DNA of 64,000 nt from Achromobacter sp. HZ34 (GCF_002209485.1 NZ_NJIX01000007.1:186001-250000), one strand, 5' to 3'; shown: positions 42,730-51,476, numbered from the stretch's first letter. Numbers and translations: made by a program. Notes: generated by a model from the letters alone, not told the origin.

Positions 42730-44110
42730 TCCGGTCTTTCCCTTCAAGTGCCGCGCGCCGGGCCCAGCCGCATTCGCCTGGCGGCTGAGCGCACCGGAGC
42801 GCGAACGCCGGGTGCGCGACGCCGTGGCCTGCGCGGCCGAGGGTGACGCGCACCTGGGTGCATTCGATCACCTGGATTTGCAGACCGCGCTGGCCGCCAA
42901 TGCGGCAACGCCTTCGGGCGCCTGGGACGACCCACCCGACGCGTCGACCTTCTGGCGGAAATCCATGGCGCAAGGCCGGCCCGGGCTGCTCGAAGGCATA
43001 CCCTTCGCCGCCAAGTCCCTGTTCTGCGCGCCGCCCATGCCGACGGGGCCCGGCACGCGCCTGCCCGTGCCGGTGGATGCGCGCGGTCCCGGGCCGGCGC
43101 TGGCCGCCCTGCAGGCCGCGGGGGCTTTGCTGATCGGCATGACGCGGACCACCGAGTTCGCGCTGGGCAACTACAACCTCGGCCATCCGATGCCCCGCAA
43201 CCCGCTGCCCTATGCGGATGCCAGCGCAACGGGCGGCTCCAGCGGTGGCTCTGCCTGCGCGGTGGGCGGCCGGCTGGTGCCTTTGGCGCTGGGCACCGAC
43301 ACCGGCGGTTCGGTGCGTATACCGGCCGCCTTGTGCGGCGTGGTTGGCTACAAGTCCAGTGCGTCGCTGGTGTCGTGCGAAGGCGTCTATCCGCTGAGTC
43401 CGGCGCTGGACAGCGTCGGCGTGCTGGCGCAGGACGTCGGCCTGGCCGAACTGGCGGTGCGCGCGATGACGGGCTGTGCGCCGGCCCCGGTGACGTTGTC
43501 GCAACTGCGGCTGGGGGTGTGCGACACCATGAATTCCGACCTCGACCGGCCGGTCGACCATGCGTGGCGCCGCGTGCTGTCCTGCCTGCTGCGCGCGGGC
43601 GTGACGCTGATTCCCATCGATCTGCCCGGCCTGGACCGGATCGGCGCCATCTATGCGGAGCTGGTGCCTTACCAACTGCGCGAATATCTGGGCAAGGGTT
43701 TGCTCAAGCGGTATTACGGCCTGCTCGACCCGGTCGCGCAGGCACGAATGGCGCCGGCGATGTCGATGACGCAGGCGCGTGCCGATGAGTTGCTGGGCCT
43801 GCGGGTTGAACTCGCCGAACGGGCGCGCGTGGCGCTGCGGGGACTGCATGGGTGGATCGCGCCCGCCACGCCTTGCCTGGCGCCGCCCCTTGCATCGTTG
43901 GATAGCGTGGAGGCCGTCATGCGCTTCAATGCCCGTGTGTCGCTGCAGGCCCGGCCGGTCAACGTCTACGACCAGTGCGCCGTGACGATCCCGGCGCAGT
44001 GGCCGGATATGGCGTTGCCGGTCGGCATCCAGATCGCCGCCGGGCAGGGGGAGGACGCGCAGGTGCTAGGTATCGCCCGCGCGCTGTCGCATCTTTACGC
44101 CGAGGCCTGA
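42710..44110 (+). CDS. amidase-signature family hydrolase
   Basis: Amidase of 466 residues with the complete Ser-cisSer-Lys triad: K102 (FAAKSLF), S177 (ATGGSSGGSA) and S201 (GTDTGGSVRIP). The sequence resembles AtzF/allophanate-hydrolase or AtzE-like members more than GatA. The start at ATG 42710 lies inside the preceding gene (20-base overlap), indicating coupling. As last gene of the operon it would release ammonia from the product of the deacetylase step, but the substrate is inferred only from context. Confidence 0.9.
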   Translation: MSSWPPDPVFPFKCRAPGPAAFAWRLSAPERERRVRDAVACAAEGDAHLGAFDHLDLQTALAANAATPSGAWDDPPDASTFWRKSMAQGRPGLLEGIPFAAKSLFCAPPMPTGPGTRLPVPVDARGPGPALAALQAAGALLIGMTRTTEFALGNYNLGHPMPRNPLPYADASATGGSSGGSACAVGGRLVPLALGTDTGGSVRIPAALCGVVGYKSSASLVSCEGVYPLSPALDSVGVLAQDVGLAELAVRAMTGCAPAPVTLSQLRLGVCDTMNSDLDRPVDHAWRRVLSCLLRAGVTLIPIDLPGLDRIGAIYAELVPYQLREYLGKGLLKRYYGLLDPVAQARMAPAMSMTQARADELLGLRVELAERARVALRGLHGWIAPATPCLAPPLASLDSVEAVMRFNARVSLQARPVNVYDQCAVTIPAQWPDMALPVGIQIAAGQGEDAQVLGIARALSHLYAEA

Positions 44111-44128
44111 GTTAGGTCGAGGCCCCGC

Positions 44129-44818
44129 TTACTTCGAAGCGTGGGCGCCGGCGAAGATCTGGGCGACGGCCATGCCGACAGCCGCTTGCGACGGTTCGAT
44201 CACCGGCAGGCCGCAAGCCTGCTCCAGGCGCGCGCGCTGGCGGCCGAAGCCAGCGCAGCCCATTACAAGTACTTCCGCGCCATCTTCGTCGCGCAGGGTG
44301 CAGGCCACTTCGGCCAGGCGCTTGAAGGTACTTTCCTCGTCCTCCAGATCGGTCAGGTGCAGGTCGAGCGCGCGTTCGCCCACTACGCGCTTCTCCAATC
44401 CCATCAGGGAAAAATAACGGTAGTGGCGCGGCAGCGACTGGCGCGTGGCGGCGATGACGCCGATACGTGTCCGCGTGGCCATGGCAGTCAGCATGCCGGC
44501 TTCGCCTATGCCCAGGACGGGGAAGGGGAAGTGCTCGCGCAGGGCCCATAGCCCGGGGTCGCTGAAGCAGGCGATGATGATGGCGGCGGCGTCGGCGGCG
44601 TGTTCCTTGGCGAGCTTGAACAGCGGGCCGACGGCCAAGTCTGAATCCAGCTGGCTCTCGATGCCGGGCGGGCCGTCGTGCGCGGTCAGGCAGTCGATGC
44701 GCACGGGCAGGCGCGCGAATACCGAGACGGCGTCGGCGACGGCGCCGGTCATGGCGGTCAGGGAATTGGGGTTGATGACGACGATGCGGGGATGGTCGTC
44801 GGACGTGCTGGCGCTCAT
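44129..44818 (-). CDS. Asp/Glu/hydantoin racemase family protein
   Basis: Cofactor-independent racemase of 229 residues from ATG 44818 (AAGGAA upstream). The two catalytic cysteines are C84 (IIACFSDPG) and C188 (VMGCAGFG), and the start VVINPNSLTAMT is typical of hydantoin/allantoin racemases. It follows the dihydropyrimidinase gene by 94 bases on the same strand and probably interconverts hydantoin or related enantiomers for it. Confidence 0.88.
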   Translation of the reverse strand: MSASTSDDHPRIVVINPNSLTAMTGAVADAVSVFARLPVRIDCLTAHDGPPGIESQLDSDLAVGPLFKLAKEHAADAAAIIIACFSDPGLWALREHFPFPVLGIGEAGMLTAMATRTRIGVIAATRQSLPRHYRYFSLMGLEKRVVGERALDLHLTDLEDEESTFKRLAEVACTLRDEDGAEVLVMGCAGFGRQRARLEQACGLPVIEPSQAAVGMAVAQIFAGAHASK

Positions 44819-44912
44819 GGCGAATTCCTTGGCGGTAGGCGTATCGGTAATACGGTTCGGCAATGCATGTCGGACACTCCCTTTTCTTGCCGCACTTTTT
44901 TAAAAGAAGTCC

Positions 44913-46385
44913 TTAAACACCACCCTGCGTATCCGGAAAAATCTTGCGCAGGAACGCTGCGCGCGGGCTGGGCTCGCGTGGTTCGGCCAAAGGGCCGGGC
45001 TGCCCGCGCGCGATGAAGGCGCCACGGCCGCGGCCGGCGTCGAGCTTGCCGCCATCCACAATCACTTCACCGCGGCTGATGACGGTGGTGGGCCAACCCT
45101 TGACCTCGTGCCCCTCGTAGGGCGTATAGCCGACCGCATCGTGCAGCTCTTCCCAGGTGATGCGCACGGTCTTTTCCGGATCCCAGATGGCGATGTCAGC
45201 GTCCGAGCCTTCTGCCAACGCCCCCTTGCGCGGGTACATCCCATACATGCGCGCATGATTGGCCGACGTAAGCGCGACGAACTGCTGCAGCGTCAGGCGC
45301 CCCTTGCCCACCCCTTCGGAGAACAGCAGCGGCATGCGCGTTTCCAGTCCCGGCATGCCATTGGCCATCTGCTTGAAGGTAGTCTGCTCCCCATGAGGAA
45401 TCTTGCCGGTCTCATCGTAGCGGTAGGGCGCATGATCGGACGACAGCAGCGTCAGGCCGCCGCTTTGCAGGCTCTGCCACAGCGCCTCCTGCGAGGCCGG
45501 ATCGCGCGGCGGCGGGCTGCAGCAGAACTTGGCCCCCTCGGTGGAGGGCAGGTCCAGGTTGTCGGCGGTCAGCAGCAGATAGTGAGGGCAGGTCTCGCCG
45601 AACACCGGCGCGCCGACCGCACGTGCCGCATGGACGGCCTGGGCACCGCCCTGGGTGGACACGTGGACGATCAGCACGGGCACTTCCAGCACCGCGGCCA
45701 GGCGGATGGCGCGCTGCGTGGCTTCGTCCTCGGCATTGGGGTCATGCGCCACCGCGTGGTACTTGGGCGCGGTGTAGCCGGCGGCCAGCAGATGGCGCGC
45801 GATCCAGGCAATGACATCATTGTTTTCCGCGTGCACCATGGGCAAGGCGCCTTCGCGCGCGGCCACGGCGAACACGTCGAGCAGCTGCTTGTCATCGAGC
45901 TTCATCTTGTCGTACGTCATGAAGACCTTGAACGACGTGATGCCGGCGCGAATCAGCGCCGGCAGCTCATGCTCCAGCGTCTGCGGCGTAGGGTCGGTGA
46001 TAATCAGGTGGTAGCTGTAGTCGATCACCGACTTGGCGGCGGCCGAGGCGGCGTAGCGCTCGGCGATGTCCTTGAGCGAGTCGCCGCGGTGCTGGGCGGC
46101 GAAGGGCACGATGGTGGTGTTGCCGCCGAAGGCAGCCGAGACGCTGGCGCTGTACCAGTCGTCCGCGCACATCACGCCCATGCTGGAAAGCTGCTCGATA
46201 TGGCAATGGCTGTCGATGCCGCCGGGCATCACCAGACGCCCGCTGGCGTCGATATGGCGGGTGCCTTGGGGCAGCGTGGGCGCGATTGCCGCGATCTTGC
46301 CGTCGCGTATGCCGATGTCGCCATCGAACTCGTCGACGTCGGTGACGATGCGGCCGTTGTGGATGGTGAGATCGAAGTTCTGCAT
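44913..46385 (-). CDS. hydA: dihydropyrimidinase / D-hydantoinase
   Basis: Zinc-dependent cyclic amidohydrolase of 490 residues, start ATG 46385 (MQNFDLTIHNGRIV). Metal ligands are H60 and H62 (IDSHCHIEQ), the carbamylated lysine K153 (SFKVFMTYDK) and the later VHAENNDV, HVSTQGG and SSDHAPY motifs. It opens dihydropyrimidines or 5-substituted hydantoins to N-carbamoyl amino acids, which the amidohydrolase at 47798-48745 can cleave. The long upstream extension in the same frame is not family-like. Confidence 0.92.
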   Translation of the reverse strand: MQNFDLTIHNGRIVTDVDEFDGDIGIRDGKIAAIAPTLPQGTRHIDASGRLVMPGGIDSHCHIEQLSSMGVMCADDWYSASVSAAFGGNTTIVPFAAQHRGDSLKDIAERYAASAAAKSVIDYSYHLIITDPTPQTLEHELPALIRAGITSFKVFMTYDKMKLDDKQLLDVFAVAAREGALPMVHAENNDVIAWIARHLLAAGYTAPKYHAVAHDPNAEDEATQRAIRLAAVLEVPVLIVHVSTQGGAQAVHAARAVGAPVFGETCPHYLLLTADNLDLPSTEGAKFCCSPPPRDPASQEALWQSLQSGGLTLLSSDHAPYRYDETGKIPHGEQTTFKQMANGMPGLETRMPLLFSEGVGKGRLTLQQFVALTSANHARMYGMYPRKGALAEGSDADIAIWDPEKTVRITWEELHDAVGYTPYEGHEVKGWPTTVISRGEVIVDGGKLDAGRGRGAFIARGQPGPLAEPREPSPRAAFLRKIFPDTQGGV

Positions 46386-46722
46386 GGCGATGTCGATGGC
46401 GTGGGCGTTGCTGCTTCCCGGGCACGGAAGGGTTCGCCGTCCATGATGCGCGCCAGCGCCAGGGGAATCACTATGGGAAACTACCAATCCCGGCTCGGGG
46501 CCATATCCGCGGGACCGTGGCAAGCGCCTGTTTTCAAACAGGAATCGGGGCGACGGGCGGGGCGCTGCGGCGCAGGCCATAACGCTGGTGCATGGCCGCG
46601 CCACAAATAGGCATGGCTGTGTGGCATGGCTGCGCCACCAGGTTGCAGGCATGGCGTGCGGGCACGCCGGGGCCGTGGCGTCAGGATTGTGAGGTCAGGG
46701 CTGTGAACTCAATGCTGCGAAA
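46386..46722. other. intergenic region with short imperfect repeats
   Basis: 337 bases before the dihydropyrimidinase gene. A 15-base motif CATGGCCGCGCCACA (46591) recurs as CATGGCTGCGCCACC (46625), with a further CATGGC between. No gene is seen. It should hold the operon promoter. Confidence 0.5.
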
Positions 46723-47682
46723 TCAAGGCTGCCGCGTGGCCTGGGTCAGCTGGCTTATCCAGGGTTCGTAGCGTGACTTGAGTATGCCCTCGAAGATGCG
46801 CACGAAGGCCTTGCCCAGCGATCCGATAGGCTGCGTGCGGCTGTACGAGACGTGTACGTTCAGCGCGACCCCCGGCTCGATAGGCTTGATGCACGTATCG
46901 GCGGCCAGGCTGGCCGTGACGCCGTAGGTATCGATCAGGGCGACGCCTACCCCCGAGCGCACGAAGGCGCAGGCCGTCTGCGGTGAACGCACCTCGATCT
47001 TCGGCGCCAGATTGACGGTGTTCCAGAAGGACTGCACCCGCGTTCCCAGCGGCGTGTGCGAGCCGTAGCCGATGAGTGTCTCGTTGACCAGCATGTCGGG
47101 CCGGATGACGGGTTCGTCGGCCAGGCGATGCCGGCGCGGCAGCACGCAGACGATCTGGCCCAGCGGCAGCGACCGGGTCTGCAGGGTGGGGTGGTCCGGG
47201 TCGACCGTGGAGACGGCCACGTCCACCTGCCCCAGCAGCAGCTGCGGTAGCAGCGCGTCCATGCTCTGGGGGCGGTACTTGATCGACGCTTCAGGGTAGC
47301 GCTTGATGAACAGGCCGACTGCCTCGGGTACCAGCCATTCGGCGAAGCTGGGCGTTGAGGCGATGCGCAGCACGCCGCTACCCTGCGCGGCCAGGGTGCC
47401 GATCATCTCGTTGAGTTGTGCGACTTCCGCGTGGATGGATTCGGCCGCCAGGAAGATCTGCGATGCTTCCCGCGTCGGGTGCAGCCTGCCCTTGATCCGC
47501 TCGAACAGGGCGAAGCCCACCCGTTGTTCGATGGTGGACAGGGCCCGGCTGACGGCGGGCTGGGAAACGTGCAGCAGGCGCCCGGCCTCGCTGATCGAGC
47601 CGGTGGCCATGATGGCGTGGAAGACTTCGATCTGGCGCAGGTTCAAGGACGCGCCGGGCAGGGGCTGGGAACGATCGGGCAT
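46723..47682 (-). CDS. LysR-family transcriptional regulator
   Basis: Regulator of 319 residues from ATG 47682; MPDRSQPLPGASLNLRQIEVF places the helix-turn-helix at about 15-75 (SISEAGRLLHVSQPAVSRALS). The effector domain has LRIASTPSFAEWLVP and VCVLPRRHRLADEP, as in CysB/OccR-like or pyrimidine-catabolism regulators. It lies between the hydantoinase and carbamoylase genes on the same strand and probably controls both. Confidence 0.92.
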   Translation of the reverse strand: MPDRSQPLPGASLNLRQIEVFHAIMATGSISEAGRLLHVSQPAVSRALSTIEQRVGFALFERIKGRLHPTREASQIFLAAESIHAEVAQLNEMIGTLAAQGSGVLRIASTPSFAEWLVPEAVGLFIKRYPEASIKYRPQSMDALLPQLLLGQVDVAVSTVDPDHPTLQTRSLPLGQIVCVLPRRHRLADEPVIRPDMLVNETLIGYGSHTPLGTRVQSFWNTVNLAPKIEVRSPQTACAFVRSGVGVALIDTYGVTASLAADTCIKPIEPGVALNVHVSYSRTQPIGSLGKAFVRIFEGILKSRYEPWISQLTQATRQP

Positions 47683-47710
47683 CGGTGTCCTGAAGCTTGC
47701 TGGGCCGGAT

Positions 47711-47741
47711 AAAAAAATGTGCCGGTACGCGACCGGCACAT
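47711..47741 (-). terminator. Rho-independent terminator after the carbamoylase gene
   Basis: Ten-base perfect stem ATGTGCCGGT/ACCGGCACAT, five-base loop, followed on the minus strand by seven T. It separates the carbamoylase transcript from the LysR gene. Confidence 0.92.
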
Positions 47742-47797
47742 CGATTATCTCCGACTTTCGGACCGACGCGCCGTTCTGGCCGCGCGCCGTTGCAGCG

Positions 47798-48745
47798 TCA
47801 GGGCTTGGGCGGCAGTTCCGCCCCCACCTGGTCGACCAGGCGTTGGTAGTGCTGCGGGCGGCGATGGTTGGCGAAGTTGAACATCTTTTCCTTGCCCTGC
47901 TTGCAGGCGTCGAGGTCGAGGTCGGCCACGATCACTTCGTCTTCCAGGGTTTGCGCCTGCGCCACTACCACGCCGTTGGGGTCGACGATGCAGCTCGAAC
48001 CGATCAGGCCGAAGCCGTCTTCCACGCCGGCCTTGGCGGTGCTGATGGCCCAGGTCGAATTCATATAGGCATTGCCCTGGGTTGCCAGCATCGAATGGAA
48101 CGTGCGCAGGGCCTGGTCCTCGCTGCTGCCGCCATTGGGATCGTAGGCCGCCGAGTTGTAGCCGATCAACATCAGTTCGGTCCCTTGCAGGCCATAGCTG
48201 CGCCAGCCTTCGGGCCAGCGGCGGTCATTGCATATGAGCATGCCGGTCACCGGCGCGCCCCAGGCTTCGGGGCCGTAGAAAGCCTGGAAGCCCAGATCGC
48301 CGTAAAGGAAGTAGCGCTTTTCCAGCTGATGGATCTTGGCGCCGGGGCGCGGCTCGACCGAACCCGGCAGGTGCACCTTGCGGTACTTGGCGATGATCTT
48401 GCCGTCGGGGCCGACCGTGATGGCGCTGTTGTAGTGCAGGCCTTCGGGGGTCTTTTCCGCATAGCCCAGGTAGAAGCCCACGCCCAGTTCGCGCGCGCGG
48501 TCGAACAGCGGCGCCACGTTGGGATTGGGCATGGCGGACTCGTAGTAGCCCTCCAGTTCGGCCGGCTCAAGCAACCACCGGGGGAAGAAGGTGGTCAGGG
48601 CCAGTTCGGGGAAGACGACGAGCTGGGCGCCTTTGCCCGCGGCTTCTTCAAGCAGGTCGATCAGGCGCTTGAGCGTGGCGGGACGGGAGTCGGCCCGCTG
48701 GATGGGGCCCAGCTGGGCGGCGGCGGCGCGAAGGATGCGGCTCAT
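47798..48745 (-). CDS. N-carbamoyl-D-amino-acid hydrolase-like nitrilase-superfamily protein
   Basis: Carbon-nitrogen hydrolase of 315 residues. The Glu-Lys-Cys triad is E47 (VVFPELALTTFFP), K123 (YRKVHLPG) and C172 (MLICNDRRWPEG). FPELALTTFFPRW and NDRRWPE are hallmarks of D-carbamoylases. It cleaves N-carbamoyl amino acids to amino acid, CO2 and ammonia, completing the hydantoin/dihydropyrimidine route begun at 44913-46385. A strong terminator follows. Confidence 0.9.
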   Translation of the reverse strand: MSRILRAAAAQLGPIQRADSRPATLKRLIDLLEEAAGKGAQLVVFPELALTTFFPRWLLEPAELEGYYESAMPNPNVAPLFDRARELGVGFYLGYAEKTPEGLHYNSAITVGPDGKIIAKYRKVHLPGSVEPRPGAKIHQLEKRYFLYGDLGFQAFYGPEAWGAPVTGMLICNDRRWPEGWRSYGLQGTELMLIGYNSAAYDPNGGSSEDQALRTFHSMLATQGNAYMNSTWAISTAKAGVEDGFGLIGSSCIVDPNGVVVAQAQTLEDEVIVADLDLDACKQGKEKMFNFANHRRPQHYQRLVDQVGAELPPKP

Positions 48746-49034
48746 GGTGATCCGGAATTTTCAAGGATAAGGAATTGAGCGCGCTGGCTTGGCGCGCCCG
48801 GGAAGGACAGGGCGCCAGTGTGAGCCAAGCGGATCGGCATGGCAGCTAGGGGGAATCCACTAGCCGGAGGACTTCTCTTGCACGGTTGTACATCTTTCAA
48901 GCCATTGATCAGAAAAGGAAAAGTGGCGTGCCGACCGGGGCGGGGGATAACAACTGGTTATAGGCAGCGAACGATGTTCGATGGCAGCGGAGCGCCAAGG
49001 ACTATGTCCAGCAAATTTCCTGCTAATCGCTAAC
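48746..49034. other. intergenic region, left edge of the accessory segment
   Basis: No credible gene. It separates the compact catabolic region from the AbiE-like module. No attachment-site repeat or integrase remnant was recognised. Confidence 0.45.
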
Positions 49035-49077
49035 TTAGCTATTTGAAAAGATTTGCTGTGCAGCTAATATAGTCATT
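49035..49077 (+). promoter_or_regulatory. sigma-70 promoter with inverted half-sites; leaderless start likely
   Basis: TTGAAA (49043-49048), a 16-base spacer and TAATAT (49065-49070) make a near-consensus promoter. The AbiEi-like ATG begins only seven bases after the -10 box, about where transcription should start, and no ribosome-binding site precedes it. Half-sites TTAGCT (49035-49040) and AGCTAA (49062-49067) flank the promoter core and could be the autoregulatory operator. Confidence 0.7.
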
Positions 49078-50208
49078 ATGCCAAATGTATCGAGTGTCCT
49101 CGTTCGGCTCTTTCTCGACGCCCTTGACCAAGTCATGGGGCTGCGGGTTGTCGACTGCAAAGAGGAAAAGCCGTTTGATGCGGAGGGAAGGAGACTAGGA
49201 CTTGATTTCCTGGTGCATGCGACCCTTGGCCCCGACAAGAAGGCCGCCGCGCTCGGCATAGAGGTCAAGCACAGCGTTTACCCGCGCGATGCCCGCATGC
49301 TGCTGGAAAAATTCGTTGCGCGTGCCAAGTATTTGGCTGGAGCCGACGAAGTGCCAATTTTGGTCGCCAGCTTTCTGAGCAGCGGTGCCCAGGAGTTGCT
49401 GCGTGATGCGCACATCAACTTCTACGAGGAGTCCTCGGGGACGCTCTACTTCAGGTATGGTCTGAGGCACATCGACATCCAGCGGGAGAGGAAAGAGCCG
49501 GTCGAGAAGCGCAGGATCCGAAGCCTGTTCACTGGCGCTCGGGAGCAGGTGGTTCATGCGCTGCTGGAACACTGGCGACGCGAGGGTGAGGAGGCGTGGG
49601 TGTCGGGTGCGGACCTCGCGGCCATGGCAGGCACATCGCCGTTCACGGTGTCGACAACCATGCAGGAGTTCGAACGGGAAGCCTGGGTTGACGTCACGGG
49701 CTCCGGTCCTTCGCTGAGACGCAGGCTCATCCGTCCGGAACAGCTGCTCGATGCCTGGGCCCAGGTCTGGAAGACAAGGCTGCCCCAGGAAAGGCGCACT
49801 CGCTGGTATGCCTACGCCAGCGGCCCCGGTGGAATTGTCGATCACCTGCTTGAACGGCTCGCTGAGTTCGACGGATGGCTGATGACTGGCGCCGCAGCGG
49901 CCAATACGGTCACTCCGCATCTGACAGCCGTCGACCGCGTGACTATCATCGTGCCGACGGGCGTCAGCGAGCAGTGGGCTGCCGACTTGAAGCTCGAACC
50001 GGCGGAGAAGGGCTGGAACGTCACCTTCATCGAGCGGGCTGGCGCATCTCTGATGTTCGGCGACGCACATCCAGAAAGGTGGAACGCTCACTTTGCAAGT
50101 CGGTTCGTGATGTATCTCGACCTATTGGATGGCGTTGGTAGGAATAAAGAACTCGCAGCCGAGTTCAGGAGCCGGGCGCTGAAGTTGGGTGAAATGGCCA
50201 ATGGCTGA
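49078..50208 (+). CDS. AbiEi-like type IV antitoxin with PD-(D/E)XK-like N-terminal domain
   Basis: Protein of 376 residues. The N-terminal 130 residues have the layout of a restriction-endonuclease-like fold: LGLDFLV (D43), then ALGIEVKHS (E62, K64), VPILVASFLSSGAQELLRDAHINFYE. This is the arrangement of the AbiEi_2-type antitoxins. A winged helix (about 148-215: VVHALLEHWRREGEEAWVSGADLAAMAG, split here) follows, then an AbiEi-type C-terminal domain. The gene overlaps a nucleotidyltransferase gene by eight bases, as in AbiE phage-defence/toxin-antitoxin pairs, where this subunit represses its own promoter and counteracts the toxin. D43, E62 and K64 being intact leaves open a nuclease activity. 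Confidence 0.78.
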   Translation: MPNVSSVLVRLFLDALDQVMGLRVVDCKEEKPFDAEGRRLGLDFLVHATLGPDKKAAALGIEVKHSVYPRDARMLLEKFVARAKYLAGADEVPILVASFLSSGAQELLRDAHINFYEESSGTLYFRYGLRHIDIQRERKEPVEKRRIRSLFTGAREQVVHALLEHWRREGEEAWVSGADLAAMAGTSPFTVSTTMQEFEREAWVDVTGSGPSLRRRLIRPEQLLDAWAQVWKTRLPQERRTRWYAYASGPGGIVDHLLERLAEFDGWLMTGAAAANTVTPHLTAVDRVTIIVPTGVSEQWAADLKLEPAEKGWNVTFIERAGASLMFGDAHPERWNAHFASRFVMYLDLLDGVGRNKELAAEFRSRALKLGEMANG

Positions 50209-51082
50209 AAAGTACGACAGGGCGGCGCTCTATCACGACAAGGTGACTCTCGCCTGCGAGGTCACGCTCGGCTTGCTCCTTGAAGCCTTCGGAAGCTTCA
50301 AGGAGAGCCTGCGTTTGATTGGTGGGCTTGTGCCTCGCTATTTGGCGCCGACTGAACCCGCTCACGTCGGCACGACCGATGTGGACATCGTGCTCGACGT
50401 TCAAGTGTTGATGGCCGGCGAAGACTACAGCTCACTGCGAAACCAACTGAAGAAGGCGGGCTTCCAGCGTCTCGAAAAGGACGGAAAGGTGAGCAGTTGG
50501 CAATGGCAACTGGTGACCAATGCCGTACCGGTTGTCGTCGAGTTCCTTGTAGACACCGGCAACCCGAAAGAAAAGGGACTCGTATCGTTGGATGGCGAGG
50601 AAATTTCTGCGTGCAGGATTCCCTACGCGGGGATGACCAAGGACTGGTTTGTTACCCACACCATCCGCTTCCAAAGGCCTGATGGCGCGGGCATCTCGAC
50701 GGAGACCATCCGACACGCCGACGCCGCGGCATTCTTGACGCTGAAGGCGCTGGCAATGAAGCACCGGCACGAGCCCAAGGACGTCGCGGATGTGGTGCAC
50801 GTTTTGCGGAACTACGACGGTGCGCCAACATCCATCGCAGAGCAATACGCCGCAAGGCTCAACGCCGGACAGTTTGCCGAGCCGCTCCAGTTGGCGCTTG
50901 CGACGCTGGAAGAGAAGTTCTGCTCCGACCGATACACGGACGGCTATCTCAAGGACGGACCTGGGCGCTACGTCCAGTTCTACGAAACCGCTGACGAAGA
51001 AGCGCGCGCGCTGGAACTGCGCCAAGTCAGCGGACTGGTCACCGAATTTGTGCAGTTGGTCCGTGCGCGGGTTGGGCGTTGA
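50201..51082 (+). CDS. AbiEii-like nucleotidyltransferase, candidate toxin
   Basis: Protein of 293 residues from ATG 50201, which overlaps the preceding stop by eight bases; a GTG at 50189 would add four residues. The nucleotidyltransferase core is visible: LIGGLVPRYL (residues 39-48), TTDVDIVLD with D60 and D62, and VVEFLVDTG carrying a third acidic residue (E114 or D118). These match the minimal nucleotidyltransferase fold of AbiEii/AbiGii toxins, which modify tRNA or other targets with nucleotides. The C-terminal helical half (ALAMKHRHEPKDVADVVHVLR) is also family-like. Partner of the AbiEi-like protein. Confidence 0.78.
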   Translation: MAEKYDRAALYHDKVTLACEVTLGLLLEAFGSFKESLRLIGGLVPRYLAPTEPAHVGTTDVDIVLDVQVLMAGEDYSSLRNQLKKAGFQRLEKDGKVSSWQWQLVTNAVPVVVEFLVDTGNPKEKGLVSLDGEEISACRIPYAGMTKDWFVTHTIRFQRPDGAGISTETIRHADAAAFLTLKALAMKHRHEPKDVADVVHVLRNYDGAPTSIAEQYAARLNAGQFAEPLQLALATLEEKFCSDRYTDGYLKDGPGRYVQFYETADEEARALELRQVSGLVTEFVQLVRARVGR

Positions 51083-51227
51083 AGGGGGGAACTTCAAAGT
51101 AACGCTGCCCCTTCGGATTGGATGCCAAGTTGCGTGTAGTCGTTGGCCTTAGCGTCGGCGGGCCGTATATAGCCTGTGGATGAGAACAGGCGTTTTTGGC
51201 TGCACCAGGCGCTCGACGACGGCGCGC

Positions 51228-51476
51228 TCAATCATTGGCTAGCAGCTGTTCGAGCCTCTCGACTGTCAAGCCACGTGCGGCTGCTTCCTCGGCACTTTTC
51301 TTCAAGGTGCGACGCAACCGATCCGCATAAAACTCACGCATTGCATGGTGATCCTCAGCAGACACCATGACGCCTATGGCACGGTTGCGCCGTGTGACCT
51401 GGATCGGCTCTCGCTGCATTCGATCAATCAATTCGTCGAAGCGAGCTCCTGCCTCGTTGACATTCAAATTTTGCAT
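51228..51476 (-). CDS. Phd/YefM-type antitoxin, orphan
   Basis: DNA-binding antitoxin of 82 residues from ATG 51476 (AAGGAGG six bases upstream). MQNLNVNEAGARFDELIDRM and PIQVTRRNRAIGVMVSAEDH fit the Phd/YefM fold; the C-terminal helix would normally wrap a RelE/Doc toxin. No toxin gene follows on the minus strand in the 145 bases before the AbiEii-like gene, so it is an orphan or a solitary regulator. Confidence 0.82.
   Translation of the reverse strand: MQNLNVNEAGARFDELIDRMQREPIQVTRRNRAIGVMVSAEDHHAMREFYADRLRRTLKKSAEEAAARGLTVERLEQLLAND

Noticed and set aside
44819-44863. Upstream start for the racemase gene
   Set aside because: ATG 44818 has AAGGAA upstream and gives the usual short N-terminus.
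46386-46652. N-terminal extension of dihydropyrimidinase
   Set aside because: The in-frame extension contains repeats and no family-like sequence; ATG 46385 gives the standard start.
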